The notes: generated by a model not told the origin, from the sequence alone. A stretch of DNA of 20,941 bases from Syntrophomonadaceae bacterium (GCA_003561835.1 PWVN01000155.1:1-20941); one strand, 5' to 3'. Shown: positions 6,831-14,280, counted from the first letter of the stretch. Translations and numbers: made by a program.

Positions 6831-8540
6831 ATGACGGAGAACCCGCTCTATCTCGCCTTTGTCTGGAACCAGCACCAGCCTTACTATGGGGACACGCAGA
6901 AAAAGGAATTTATCATGCCCTGGGTCAGGCTCCACGCCGTCAAGGACTACTACCAGATGGCCGCCATCCTGAAGAAGTACCCCCGCATACGCCAGACCTT
7001 CAATATTACCCCGTCCCTCCTGGAACAGCTTCTCGGTTACCTCAAAGGCCACAGGGACTACTACCAGTTGGCCATGAAGCCCGTGGAAGAGCTGACCTTC
7101 CGGGAGAAGCGCTTTCTCCTCCTGCACTATTTCGACATCCAGCGGGAGAGGGTCGTCGCCCGCCACCCCCGCTACCACGAACTCCTGCAGAAGCAGGGCT
7201 TTCACCGGGAGCCGGAGGCCTTTACCCACCTGCCCGACTTAAGCCCCCGGGACTACCTGGACCTGCAGGTTTGGTTCAACCTGGTCTGGGTGGACCCGGA
7301 GCTTCGGGAAGGGGACCCCTTTTTACGCTTCCTCCTTACGAAGGGGCACAACTTCACCGAAGAGGACAAACAGGGGCTCATGGAGAAGCAGCTGGAAATC
7401 ATGAGGAAAATCATCCCCCTGCACCGGGAGCTGCAGGAGGCGGGCCAGGTGGAAATCATGACCACCCCCTACTACCACCCCATTTTGCCGTTGATCATCG
7501 AGAACCGCTCCGTCCGCCGGGCCAACCCGGGACTGCCCCTGCCCCGCTACTTTGCCTACCCCGAGGACGCCCGGGAGCAGCTGGGCAGGGCCATCGCCCA
7601 GTACCGGGAGCTCTTCGGCCGGGAGCCCAGGGGCCTGTGGCCCCCGGAAATGGCCGTCAGCCCCGAGGTCATCCCCATGTTGACGGACTTCGGCTTCGCC
7701 TGGACCATCTCCGATGAGGGCATCCTGACGGCTTCCCTGGGGGTGGAGGTGCGCCGGGATGAATACGGCCATGCCCTGAATCCTTCCGTCCTCTACCAGC
7801 CCTACCGGGTGGCCACCCACGGCACGGAAATCCCCATGATCTTCCGGGACCACTACCTGTCGGACATGATCGGGTTCACCTATCACGACTGGAACCCGGT
7901 GGACGCCGCCGAAAACCTGATCCACCGCTTCCATAAAATCCGGGAGAACCTGCAGGGGGCCCCGGGGACCTACCTGGTGACCATCAGCCTGGACGGGGAG
8001 AACGCCTGGGAGTGGTACCATAACGACAAGAAGGACTTTTTAAACCACCTCTATCACCGCCTGGAGCAGGAGCGGGCCCTTGAGACCGTCACCGTTTCCG
8101 AGTACCTGGCGGCCCACTCCCCCCGGCAGACCCTCAAGAAGCTCCATTCCGGGTCCTGGGTGGACCAGAGCATGACCCGCTGGATCGGGACGGAGAACAA
8201 GAATATCCTCTGGAACTACCTGGCCCGGGTGCGGGCGGATTTCGAGAATTTCCGGATCCGGGAGAGGGACGGGGAGAAGCTTAAGAAGGCCCTGGAAAAC
8301 CTCTACATCGCCGAGGGGAGCGACTATCCCTGGTGGGTAGACAGCATGCCCTACTACCTGGCGGCCCCCTTTGAGGCCCTCTTTCGCCGGCACCTGGCCG
8401 GGGTCTACGAGATCCTGGGCCGGGAGGTGCCCACCTTTCTCACCAGGAGCATCCTGGAGAACTGGCCCGACGATTCCCCCGGACCCGAACCCCTGGCAGG
8501 CCCCACCGCCATGGTCCGGGGCGGTGGGGCCCAGGAGTAG
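6831..8540 (+). CDS. GH57 family glycoside hydrolase (alpha-amylase / glucanotransferase type)
   Basis: This 569-residue protein starts at ATG 6831, so that it begins MTENPLYLAFVWNQHQPYY as relatives do; the frame is open back to 6693. A G-rich site (6811-6818) lies 12 bases upstream, which is rather far. GH57 motifs: HQP at residues 14-16, GLWPPE with predicted nucleophile Glu273, and TISLDGENAWEWY with predicted acid/base Asp388. The rest is a helical C-terminal region typical of the longer GH57 proteins. Likely action is cleavage or transfer of alpha-1,4-glucan chains in the cytoplasm; the exact specificity (amylase, 4-alpha-glucanotransferase or other) cannot be read from the motifs. It is transcribed divergently from the DUF4912/branching-enzyme pair, suggesting shared glycogen metabolism. 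Confidence 0.85.
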   Translation: MTENPLYLAFVWNQHQPYYGDTQKKEFIMPWVRLHAVKDYYQMAAILKKYPRIRQTFNITPSLLEQLLGYLKGHRDYYQLAMKPVEELTFREKRFLLLHYFDIQRERVVARHPRYHELLQKQGFHREPEAFTHLPDLSPRDYLDLQVWFNLVWVDPELREGDPFLRFLLTKGHNFTEEDKQGLMEKQLEIMRKIIPLHRELQEAGQVEIMTTPYYHPILPLIIENRSVRRANPGLPLPRYFAYPEDAREQLGRAIAQYRELFGREPRGLWPPEMAVSPEVIPMLTDFGFAWTISDEGILTASLGVEVRRDEYGHALNPSVLYQPYRVATHGTEIPMIFRDHYLSDMIGFTYHDWNPVDAAENLIHRFHKIRENLQGAPGTYLVTISLDGENAWEWYHNDKKDFLNHLYHRLEQERALETVTVSEYLAAHSPRQTLKKLHSGSWVDQSMTRWIGTENKNILWNYLARVRADFENFRIRERDGEKLKKALENLYIAEGSDYPWWVDSMPYYLAAPFEALFRRHLAGVYEILGREVPTFLTRSILENWPDDSPGPEPLAGPTAMVRGGGAQE

Positions 8541-8571
8541 GCAGGTTTCCAGCCCGTGGGCCAGTTTCCTG

Positions 8572-8600
8572 TTGTCTTCCCCCCCGGATGAGGATACAAT
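8572..8600 (+). promoter_or_regulatory. sigma-A promoter of holA
   Basis: TTGTCT and TACAAT are separated by exactly 17 bases. Transcription would start near 8607, giving a very short leader that contains the AAGGGGGG ribosome binding site. Confidence 0.7.
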
Positions 8601-8622
8601 ATCCATAAGGGGGGATGGGCGG

Positions 8623-9606
8623 ATGTTTTACCGGCAGTTTATCCAGGAGGTTCACAGGGGGGAAACCAAACCCTTTTACTTCCTCTTCGGCGCCGATGAC
8701 TTCCTCCTGAAGGAAGGCCTCAGGGTCCTGAAGGCAGCCTATCTCGCCTCCGGGGGAGATGTGGAATTCGTGGGGGAGGGCGAAAGCGTGAAGAAGGTCC
8801 TCCTGCGGGCCCGGGGAGGGGACATCTTCTCCCCCCGAAAGGTCCTGGTCTGGAGGGACCCCCCCTTCCTGAAGGACAAGTCCCCTGCGGCAGAGGAGAA
8901 GCTGCTCCTGGAATACGCCAAAAAGACCGTGGAAGATGTCTGCCTGGTCCTCTTCGCCCCCGGGGTGGACCGGCGGCGCACCTTCTACAAAACCCTGGCC
9001 AGGGAAAAGCTGGTCTATGATTTCAATCCCCTCAAGGGGAGGGAACTGGCGGATTGGGTCCGGGAACGGGCCCGCCTGCTGGGCAAGAGCCTGCCCCAGC
9101 CCGTCCTGGAATACCTGCTCCTGTGCACCGGGGAGAACATGGCCCGCCTGGCCGGCGAACTGGAAAAAGTCGCCCTCTACCTGGGGGAGGAAAAGGAGAT
9201 CCGCCAGGAGACGGTGGAACTCCTGGTGAACTGCTCTTTCAATGTCAGCATCTTCTCCCTGGTGGACCTGCTGGGGGCCAAAAAGAAGGACCGGGGGCTC
9301 TTTCTCCTGAAGGAGATGCTGGCCCAGGGGGAGCCTCCCCTGAAGATCCTCTTCATGATTTCCCGGCAGCTGCAGCTCCTCTACCGGCTCAAGGCCCTGG
9401 AGATGGAGGGGCTGCCCCCCAGGGAGCTGCCCCGGCAGCTGGCTCTGGCCCCCTTTGTGGTGGAAAAACTCACCCGGCAGGCGGGGATGTTCCAGCAAGA
9501 GGAACTGGCCGGGGCCCTGAAGCTGGTGCGGGCCATGGACTACGCCATCAAGACGGGGAGGAAGGCCCCGGACCTGGCCCTGGAGCTCCTGCTTTGGAAG
9601 ATATGA
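8623..9606 (+). CDS. holA: DNA polymerase III subunit delta
   Basis: This 327-residue protein starts at ATG 8623, 8 bases after AAGGGGGGA. HolA is the clamp-loader subunit that opens the beta sliding clamp. The N-terminal KPFYFLFGADDFLLKEGL segment and the FNPLKGRELADWVRERA, LLLCTGENMARLAGELEKVALYL and ALKLVRAMDYAIKTGRKAPDLALELLL segments follow the usual order of delta domains (nucleotide-binding fold, lid, then C-terminal collar helices). The length is normal for Firmicutes. A good promoter lies directly upstream, so it is probably expressed independently of the GH57 gene. It converges on rpsT, with two hairpin terminators between them. The holA-rpsT neighbourhood is common in Firmicutes. 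Confidence 0.9.
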   Translation: MFYRQFIQEVHRGETKPFYFLFGADDFLLKEGLRVLKAAYLASGGDVEFVGEGESVKKVLLRARGGDIFSPRKVLVWRDPPFLKDKSPAAEEKLLLEYAKKTVEDVCLVLFAPGVDRRRTFYKTLAREKLVYDFNPLKGRELADWVRERARLLGKSLPQPVLEYLLLCTGENMARLAGELEKVALYLGEEKEIRQETVELLVNCSFNVSIFSLVDLLGAKKKDRGLFLLKEMLAQGEPPLKILFMISRQLQLLYRLKALEMEGLPPRELPRQLALAPFVVEKLTRQAGMFQQEELAGALKLVRAMDYAIKTGRKAPDLALELLLWKI

Positions 9607-9611
9607 GGCAT

Positions 9612-9641
9612 AAAAAAAAGACAGCTCCCGGCTGTCTTTTT
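9612..9641 (+). terminator. bidirectional hairpin terminator, copy 1
   Basis: AAAAAGACAGC and GCTGTCTTTTT form a perfect 11-bp stem with loop TCCCG, preceded by an A run and ending in a T run. It is symmetric enough to stop transcription from either side. Confidence 0.85.
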
Positions 9642-9664
9642 GAACTATCGTCCATAGGAGGCAT

Positions 9665-9694
9665 AAAAAAAGACAGTTCCGCCTGTCTTTTTTT
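9665..9694 (-). terminator. bidirectional hairpin terminator, copy 2
   Basis: AAAAAAAGACAG and CTGTCTTTTTTT form a perfect 12-bp stem around TTCCGC. The sequence and the preceding GAGGCATAAAAA match copy 1, so the two arose by duplication. This copy is closer to the end of rpsT on the minus strand. Confidence 0.85.
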
Positions 9695-9741
9695 GCCTGT
9701 AATCTCGTCTCCTTGCCCCATCCACGTTCCCGGGCGCCCGC

Positions 9742-9999
9742 CTACAGGGCGTTCATTTTTTTTGCCAGGCGGGATTTTTTCCGGGCAGCGCTGTTCTTGT
9801 GCAGCACTCCTTTGGACACGGCTTTATCGAGAGTCTTCTGCGCTTTCACATAGGTTTCCCGGGTCTCCTCCGGGCCCTGGGCTGCTGCATCCTGGACCTT
9901 TTTCACCGCGGTTTTCACGGTGGATTTGATCCGGCGGTTCCGGGCTGTGCGAAGGGCAGAAGTTTTGATCCGTTTCAGGGCTGACTTGTTGTTTGCCAA
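9742..9999 (-). CDS. rpsT: 30S ribosomal protein S20
   Basis: This 85-residue basic protein binds 16S rRNA in the small subunit. It begins MANNKSALKRIKTSALRTAR and carries the typical VSKGVLHKNSAARKKSRLAKK end. The start is TTG, 6 bases after GGAGGTGA on the minus strand. The TTG is notable because S20 uses unusual start codons in several bacteria, where initiation is linked to autoregulation; that link is known for E. coli and only inferred here. It is transcribed alone from a clear sigma-A promoter and ends at twin terminators shared with holA. Confidence 0.97.
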   Translation of the reverse strand: MANNKSALKRIKTSALRTARNRRIKSTVKTAVKKVQDAAAQGPEETRETYVKAQKTLDKAVSKGVLHKNSAARKKSRLAKKMNAL

Positions 10000-10046
10000 A
10001 GAAAGTCACCTCCCCCACGTGAATTGGAAAAATGCAGTCTTTTTGC

Positions 10047-10075
10047 ATTTTATCACGGGCATTGAAAAAAAGCAA
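10047..10075 (-). promoter_or_regulatory. sigma-A promoter of rpsT
   Basis: On the minus strand TTGCTT and TAAAAT are 17 bases apart. The leader to the TTG start is about 40 bases and holds GGGGGAGGTGA. Confidence 0.7.
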
Positions 10076-10100
10076 CTCTCTTCGGGGGAAAAGGGCCCAT

Positions 10101-10134
10101 GAATATTAAAAAATTTAATGGGTTAACCTAATAC
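10101..10134 (+). promoter_or_regulatory. weak promoter candidate for the holin-gpr pair
   Basis: An AT-rich patch reads either as a sigma-A type site (TTAAAA, 17 bases, TAATAC) or as a poor sigma-G type site (GAATA, 18 bases, TAACCTA). gpr is made in the forespore in Bacillus subtilis, so a sigma-F/G site is expected, but the match is only partial. Confidence 0.25.
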
Positions 10135-10158
10135 AAACATTTTGGGAGGTGAATTCGT

Positions 10159-10485
10159 ATGTTGCGCTTGATCGTCCGTTTTATCGTCTCGGCTCTGGTA
10201 CTCATGGTCTTAAGCTTCATCCTGCCGGGCTTTGCGGTGGTGGGTTTTGGCGGTGCCCTTCTGGCTGCCGTGGTCATCGCCGTGCTGGGCTACATCGTCG
10301 AAGCTGTCATGGGTGACAGGATCTCTCCCCAGAGCCGGGGCATCGTGGGTTTTATCGTGTCTGCAATCGTTATTTACGTGGCGCAGTTTTTCGTCCCTGC
10401 CATGACCGTCTCCCTTCTGGGGGCTGCCCTGGCGGCCATCGTTATCGGCATCGTGGACGCCTTTGTGCCTACGGAACTTCGCTAG
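10159..10485 (+). CDS. 4-TM phage-holin-family membrane protein
   Basis: This 108-residue, very hydrophobic protein has four predicted membrane segments, in the style of the Phage_holin_4_2 / YvlD group. The segments lie around residues 3-24, 27-48, 59-80 and 82-103, with a short loop, GDRISPQSRG, in the middle. The internal symmetry (two similar TM pairs, each with Gly/Ala-rich second helices) is visible by eye. The ATG lies 6 bases after GGGAGGTGA. Despite the family name, chromosomal members are not shown to be lytic. Its TAG stop overlaps the ribosome binding site of gpr, so the two are translationally coupled, which hints at expression in the forespore. No phage genes are nearby. Confidence 0.82.
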   Translation: MLRLIVRFIVSALVLMVLSFILPGFAVVGFGGALLAAVVIAVLGYIVEAVMGDRISPQSRGIVGFIVSAIVIYVAQFFVPAMTVSLLGAALAAIVIGIVDAFVPTELR

Positions 10486-10497
10486 GAGGTGCTTTCT

Positions 10498-11520
10498 TTG
10501 CCCTGTAAACCAGGACATCTCCGGGACCCCTTAAGCCGGGGCGGCATCCGAACGGACCTGGCCGTGGAGGCCCGGGAAATGCTGCTCCAGGAGCCGTCGG
10601 GAGGCGACATCCCCGGCGTGGAGTCCCAGTCTCTCGAAGAGGGGGACATGCACATAAGCCGGGTCAAGGTGACCAGCCCCGAGGCTGCCGAGAAACTGGG
10701 CAAGGTCATGGGCAGCTACATCACCATCGAGGCGCGGGGCCTGCGCCGCAAAGACCCCCAGCTCCAGGAAGAGGTGAGCCAGGCCCTGGCCCGGGAACTG
10801 GGCCTGCTCATGGGCCTGGAAAAGGAAGCCAAAAAGACGGTGCTGGTCATCGGCCTGGGGAACTGGAACGTGACCCCCGATGCCCTGGGCCCCCGGGTGG
10901 TCCAGGGGCTTCTGGTGACCCGCCATATCCTGGCCCTGGAACCGGAAACCCTGGGCCCCGGCTTTCGCTCCGTGGCGGCCCTGTCCCCCGGTGTTCTGGG
11001 GCTGACGGGGGTGGAGACGGGAGAGATCGTCCAGGGGCTGGTGGAGAAGGTCCGGCCCGACATGATCTTGACGGTGGACGCCCTGGCGGCCCGGAACATG
11101 GAGCGCCTGCATACCACCATCCAGATTGCCGATACGGGCATCCATCCCGGGTCCGGGGTGGGGAACCGGCGACTGCCCATCAACCGGGAGACCATGGGGA
11201 TGCCCGTCTATGCCCTGGGGGTACCCACCGTGGTGGACGCCGTCACCATTGCCGTGGACGCCATGAACCAGCTGGTGGAATCCCTCAAGGATTCCGCCGG
11301 CGAGGAGAGCAAGGTGTACCAGGTCCTGCGGGACATGAGCTGGGACGACAAGCGCCGGCTCCTGACGGAAGTCTTAAGCCCCTACAACGGCAACCTCATG
11401 GTGACGCCCAAAGAGGTGGATACCTTGATCGAGGATACGGCGCGGCTCATCGCCGGGGGCATCAACGCAGCCCTGCACCCCAACATCGAGCCCGCCGATG
11501 CCTCCAAGTACCTGCATTAA
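10498..11520 (+). CDS. gpr: GPR endopeptidase, germination protease
   Basis: This 340-residue A25-family aspartic protease degrades small acid-soluble spore proteins at germination. I chose TTG 10498 because it lies 6 bases after AGGAGGTG; the in-frame GTG at 10489 is inside that site. A short propeptide precedes GIRTDLAVEA, the region of the known self-cleavage. GLGNWNVTPDALGP carries Asp128 and TVDALAARN carries Asp194, matching the catalytic pair of Bacillus GPR (about 127 and 193). DTGIHPGSGVGNRR is also characteristic. The propeptide and full length look intact, so the enzyme should be functional. It follows the holin-like gene with overlapping signals and is closed by a strong terminator. 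Confidence 0.96.
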   Translation: MPCKPGHLRDPLSRGGIRTDLAVEAREMLLQEPSGGDIPGVESQSLEEGDMHISRVKVTSPEAAEKLGKVMGSYITIEARGLRRKDPQLQEEVSQALARELGLLMGLEKEAKKTVLVIGLGNWNVTPDALGPRVVQGLLVTRHILALEPETLGPGFRSVAALSPGVLGLTGVETGEIVQGLVEKVRPDMILTVDALAARNMERLHTTIQIADTGIHPGSGVGNRRLPINRETMGMPVYALGVPTVVDAVTIAVDAMNQLVESLKDSAGEESKVYQVLRDMSWDDKRRLLTEVLSPYNGNLMVTPKEVDTLIEDTARLIAGGINAALHPNIEPADASKYLH

Positions 11521-11532
11521 ATTTTCTTAAGT

Positions 11533-11577
11533 AAGAAGCGGGAGGCCCGGGGAGGCCCGGGGCCTCCCGCTTCTTTT
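11533..11577 (+). terminator. strong GC-rich terminator after gpr
   Basis: AGAAGCGGGAGGCCC pairs perfectly over 15 bp with GGGCCTCCCGCTTCT (11-base loop) and is followed by TTT. The loop repeats part of the stem (GGGAGGCCCG occurs twice), indicating a short internal duplication. Confidence 0.9.
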
Positions 11578-11602
11578 CTGTTTTCCCCACCCTTCCTTTC
11601 AG

Positions 11603-11632
11603 TACTATGGCTCTTCGCCCCTGCATAGTAAT
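11603..11632 (+). promoter_or_regulatory. possible sigma-E-type promoter of spoIIP
   Basis: TACTATG and CATAGTAAT are separated by 14 bases, resembling the mother-cell sigma-E pattern (ATATT-like, then CATACA-like). spoIIP is a sigma-E gene in B. subtilis. Transcription from here would start near 11639, which would make the ATG at 11641 almost leaderless. Confidence 0.35.
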
Positions 11633-11640
11633 TATAGATA

Positions 11641-12702
11641 ATGAGAGACGGGGTGGTGGTCCAGCTGCTGCAAAGAAGGAGAAGGCTCTGTATTACCAAG
11701 AGGTCAAAAAAGAAAATACGGGTATTTTTTTTGGGTGCGACCCTCCTTTTGGGCTGCCTCCTTCTGGTCAACAGCCTGGCCCTGGCCGGGTTCGACGGGG
11801 GAGAGCTGAGCCTGCCGGGCTTTCTTAGGGGGAGCGGCCTGTACACGGCCGCGCTGGAATCGGCCCTGCCGGGTTTACGGTCCCTTCAGGGAGAACCGGG
11901 GGTTCCTCCCCTGGGCATGGTCAATCAGACTCTCCTGGCCCTGGTGGATGTCAATCCCCTGGACCCCAAAACCTTTCTGGCCAACCAGATCTCCGGCATG
12001 CGCTCCTTTACGGACTATGCGCCGCCCCCGGGGTTTGCCGATGAGGGGGATTCCCCCCCGGAAGCCTACCCCGCCCTCCTGACCCAGGGGGAGGTCTACC
12101 AGGGCGGTGACCTGCACGGCGGCATCTTTATCTACCACGCCCATACCACCGAAAGCTTCTTTCCCACCTCCGGGGAGAATTTCACCACGGATTTGACCCA
12201 GACGGTGGCCTTTCTGGGGCAGGAGCTGAAGCTGATCCTGGAGGGGGATTACGGCATCCCCGTCCTCCACGATGTCACCATCCACGACATCCCCCGCAGC
12301 CAGGCCTACCAGGAGGCCCGGGTCACAGCCCAGCAGCGGATCGCCGCGGCGCCGGAAGTCCGGCTGGTCCTGGACATCCACCGGGACGGGGTGCCCAGGA
12401 GGGTGAGCACCGCCGAGATCAACGGCCGGGAGGTGGGCAAGATCCTCCTGGTCATGGGCACCGCCCACGAAGGCTCGGAAGAGAATAGGGCCCGGGCCCG
12501 GGCCCTCCACGAGGCCCTGGAACGCATCGCCCCCGGCATCTCCCGGGGCATCCGGGAGCGCAACCTGGTCTACAACCAGGACCTGCACCCGGGAGCCCTC
12601 CTGGTGGAGGTGGGGGGGCACGAGAACACCCTGGAGGAAGCCTGCCGCACCCTGCCCTACCTGGCCCAGGCCCTGGCGGAAGTCCTCTACCAAATACCCT
12701 GA
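11641..12702 (+). CDS. spoIIP: stage II sporulation protein P, peptidoglycan amidase
   Basis: Up to 353 residues. SpoIIP is a membrane-anchored N-acetylmuramoyl-L-alanine amidase acting with SpoIID/SpoIIM to thin septal peptidoglycan and drive engulfment. A basic stretch (RRRR, KRSKKK) is followed by one membrane segment at about residues 27-48. The catalytic domain runs from about 155 to the end, with IYHAHTTES (His166, Glu171), LDIHRDG (His247) and LLVEVGGHENTLEEA (Glu323), which fit the zinc amidase motifs. The ATG at 11641 has no clear ribosome binding site. Starts a few codons downstream (GTG at 11653 or 11656, after GAGAGACGGG) are possible, and only the basic tip would change. It follows the gpr terminator, so it probably has its own promoter. 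Confidence 0.93.
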   Translation: MRDGVVVQLLQRRRRLCITKRSKKKIRVFFLGATLLLGCLLLVNSLALAGFDGGELSLPGFLRGSGLYTAALESALPGLRSLQGEPGVPPLGMVNQTLLALVDVNPLDPKTFLANQISGMRSFTDYAPPPGFADEGDSPPEAYPALLTQGEVYQGGDLHGGIFIYHAHTTESFFPTSGENFTTDLTQTVAFLGQELKLILEGDYGIPVLHDVTIHDIPRSQAYQEARVTAQQRIAAAPEVRLVLDIHRDGVPRRVSTAEINGREVGKILLVMGTAHEGSEENRARARALHEALERIAPGISRGIRERNLVYNQDLHPGALLVEVGGHENTLEEACRTLPYLAQALAEVLYQIP

Positions 12703-12718
12703 CCCGAGGAGGCACAGC

Positions 12719-13009
12719 ATGGCGGCAAAAAAATCCCTGACCCTCCTCTTTTGCCTGTTCCTGGTGGCCCTCCTCTTTTACAGCGGCATCAACCTGGCGG
12801 AACAGGGTTCAAAGAACCTTCTGGGGGTGGATGAGCCCCTCAAGGCCTTCCGCATCACCGCCCGGGAAGGCGGGGAACTGGAAATCTACTGGTCCGGCAG
12901 CAGCCGAATCTTCGACATCTCCTTTTTGAGGGACGGGGCCGCCTCTTTGCGGGAAGGCCTCCGTTCCCTGGTGGGCTTGGGCCCAGGGGAAAGGACCGGG
13001 GAGGAGTGA
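12719..13009 (+). CDS. small membrane-anchored protein, unknown function
   Basis: This 96-residue protein has an ATG preceded by GAGGAGG at a good distance, only 16 bases after the spoIIP stop, so it is almost certainly co-transcribed with spoIIP. Residues 6-24 form one hydrophobic segment (LTLLFCLFLVALLFYSGIN), and the rest is a small soluble region rich in charged residues (EGGELEIYWSGSSRIFDISFL). I do not recognise a family. The position suggests a sporulation-linked extracytoplasmic or intermembrane protein; that is inference. The C-terminal residues GEE and the stop codon lie in the first copy of a tandem repeat, so the C-terminus may vary between strains. Confidence 0.7.
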   Translation: MAAKKSLTLLFCLFLVALLFYSGINLAEQGSKNLLGVDEPLKAFRITAREGGELEIYWSGSSRIFDISFLRDGAASLREGLRSLVGLGPGERTGEE

Positions 13010-13054
13010 GCCGGGGAGGAGTGAGCCGGGGAGGAGTGAGCCGGGAGGAGTGAG
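12996..13054 (+). repeat. 15-bp tandem repeat, four copies, overlapping a stop codon
   Basis: CCGGGGAGGAGTGAG is repeated at 12996-13010, 13011-13025 and 13026-13040, with a 14-base copy at 13041-13054. A partial unit (CCGGG) follows. In the frame of the upstream gene each 15-base unit reads Gly-Glu-Glu-stop, so the stop is copied with the repeat. Confidence 0.92.
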
Positions 13055-13114
13055 CCGGGAAACGTGCCGGGAAAAGCTGTCGGGAAAAGGATGATAAAAT
13101 TTGTCGAGTTTACC

Positions 13115-13143
13115 TTGACAAAATCACCCCGGGGTGGTATTTT
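13115..13143 (+). promoter_or_regulatory. sigma-A promoter of the heat-shock operon
   Basis: A perfect TTGACA at 13115-13120 and TATTTT at 13138-13143 are 17 bases apart. The spacer is occupied by a perfect 12-bp palindrome, CACCCCGGGGTG (13125-13136). The CIRCE operator follows 12 bases after the -10 box. Confidence 0.85.
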
Positions 13144-13155
13144 TTTAGATAGAAA

Positions 13156-13182
13156 TTAGCACTCTATTCACGAGAGTGCTAA
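13156..13182 (+). promoter_or_regulatory. CIRCE operator, HrcA binding site
   Basis: TTAGCACTC and GAGTGCTAA are perfect 9-bp inverted repeats separated by 9 bases, exactly the CIRCE consensus. The site lies at the predicted transcription start and ahead of hrcA, so HrcA should repress its own operon and release it on heat shock. Confidence 0.98.
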
Positions 13183-13200
13183 TAGAAAAGAGGGACGGAC

Positions 13201-14217
13201 ATGGCGCTATCGGAGAGGAAAAAAAGAATACTGCAGGCTGTCGTGCGCGATTATATCCATTCCGCCGAGCCCGTGGGTTCCCGAACCATTGCCCGCCGCT
13301 ATTCCCTGGGGTTAAGCCCCGCCACCATCCGCAACGAGATGGCCGACCTGGAGGAATCCGGCTACCTGGAACAGCCCCATACCTCCGCCGGCCGGGTCCC
13401 TTCCCAGAGGGGGTACCGGTTCTACGTGGATTCTCTCATGGAAACGGTCGCCCTCGGCAAGGACGAGGTGGCGGCCGTCGAAAAGATTCTCAAGGAGCGC
13501 AGGGAAAAGGAGATCGAGCAGTTTATCCAGCAGATCTCCCGGGTCCTCTCCTCCATCACCAACTACACTTCCCTGGTCTTTGGGCCCATCATCCGGAAGA
13601 GCGCCTTCAAGCAGCTGAAGGTCCTCTCCCTGGAACCGGGCCACGGGCTGGCCATCCTGATCACGGATACGGGGTTTGTCAAGCACAAGTCCATCTCCCT
13701 TCCCCTGGCCCTGGAGGAGAGGGAACTGGAGAGGATGGTGGCCTACCTCAACCACAAGTTTTACGGTTTGACCATGGACACCATCACTTCTTCCTTGCTA
13801 AAAGAGGTCAAAAGTGATTTAATAAACAACGTGGGTCTTTTGAACGAAACCCTGAACCTGATCGAGGACGCCGGCCGCAGCGAGGATGGGAAGCTTTTCC
13901 TGGGAGGCACCACCAACATCCTCAACCAGCCCGAATTCCGGGATGTGAACAAGGTCAGGAGCCTTCTGACCCTCTTCGAGGAGGAAGCCCTCCTGGAAAG
14001 CCTCCTGGGCAGCGCCTCGCCCACGGGCATAGAAGTCCGCATCGGGGAAGAAAATAAGCTGGAGGAATTCAAGGACTTAAGCATGGTGGTCACCACCTAC
14101 CAGGTGGTGGGCAGGAACATGGGGACCATCGGGATTCTCGGTCCCATCCGCATGGAGTATGCCAGGGTCATCACCCTGGTGGAATACCTGGTGCTGCGCT
14201 TGAACAGCGCCGGTTAA
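13201..14217 (+). CDS. hrcA: heat-inducible transcription repressor HrcA
   Basis: This 338-residue repressor binds CIRCE operators and is kept active by GroE in Gram-positive bacteria. The N-terminal winged helix-turn-helix is clear: RKKRILQAVVRDYIHSAEPV, then LGLSPATIRNEMADLEESGYL and QPHTSAGRVPSQRGYRFYVD. The middle and C-terminal dimerisation regions include a GAF-like part ending in GTIGILGPIRMEYARVITLVEYL. The ATG lies downstream of AGAGGGA. It is first in the operon, directly under a perfect CIRCE, so it is autoregulated. Length is typical. Confidence 0.97.
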   Translation: MALSERKKRILQAVVRDYIHSAEPVGSRTIARRYSLGLSPATIRNEMADLEESGYLEQPHTSAGRVPSQRGYRFYVDSLMETVALGKDEVAAVEKILKERREKEIEQFIQQISRVLSSITNYTSLVFGPIIRKSAFKQLKVLSLEPGHGLAILITDTGFVKHKSISLPLALEERELERMVAYLNHKFYGLTMDTITSSLLKEVKSDLINNVGLLNETLNLIEDAGRSEDGKLFLGGTTNILNQPEFRDVNKVRSLLTLFEEEALLESLLGSASPTGIEVRIGEENKLEEFKDLSMVVTTYQVVGRNMGTIGILGPIRMEYARVITLVEYLVLRLNSAG

Positions 14218-14280
14218 AAGATTGATACCGGATGTACGGGACTTTTTCCCGGATCCGTCAGAGGAAGGGGTGAAAGATAC

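Noticed and set aside
10159..10485. Prophage remnant suggested by the holin family name
   Set aside because: No endolysin, structural or integrase genes lie nearby; the family is widespread on chromosomes and here it is coupled to gpr.
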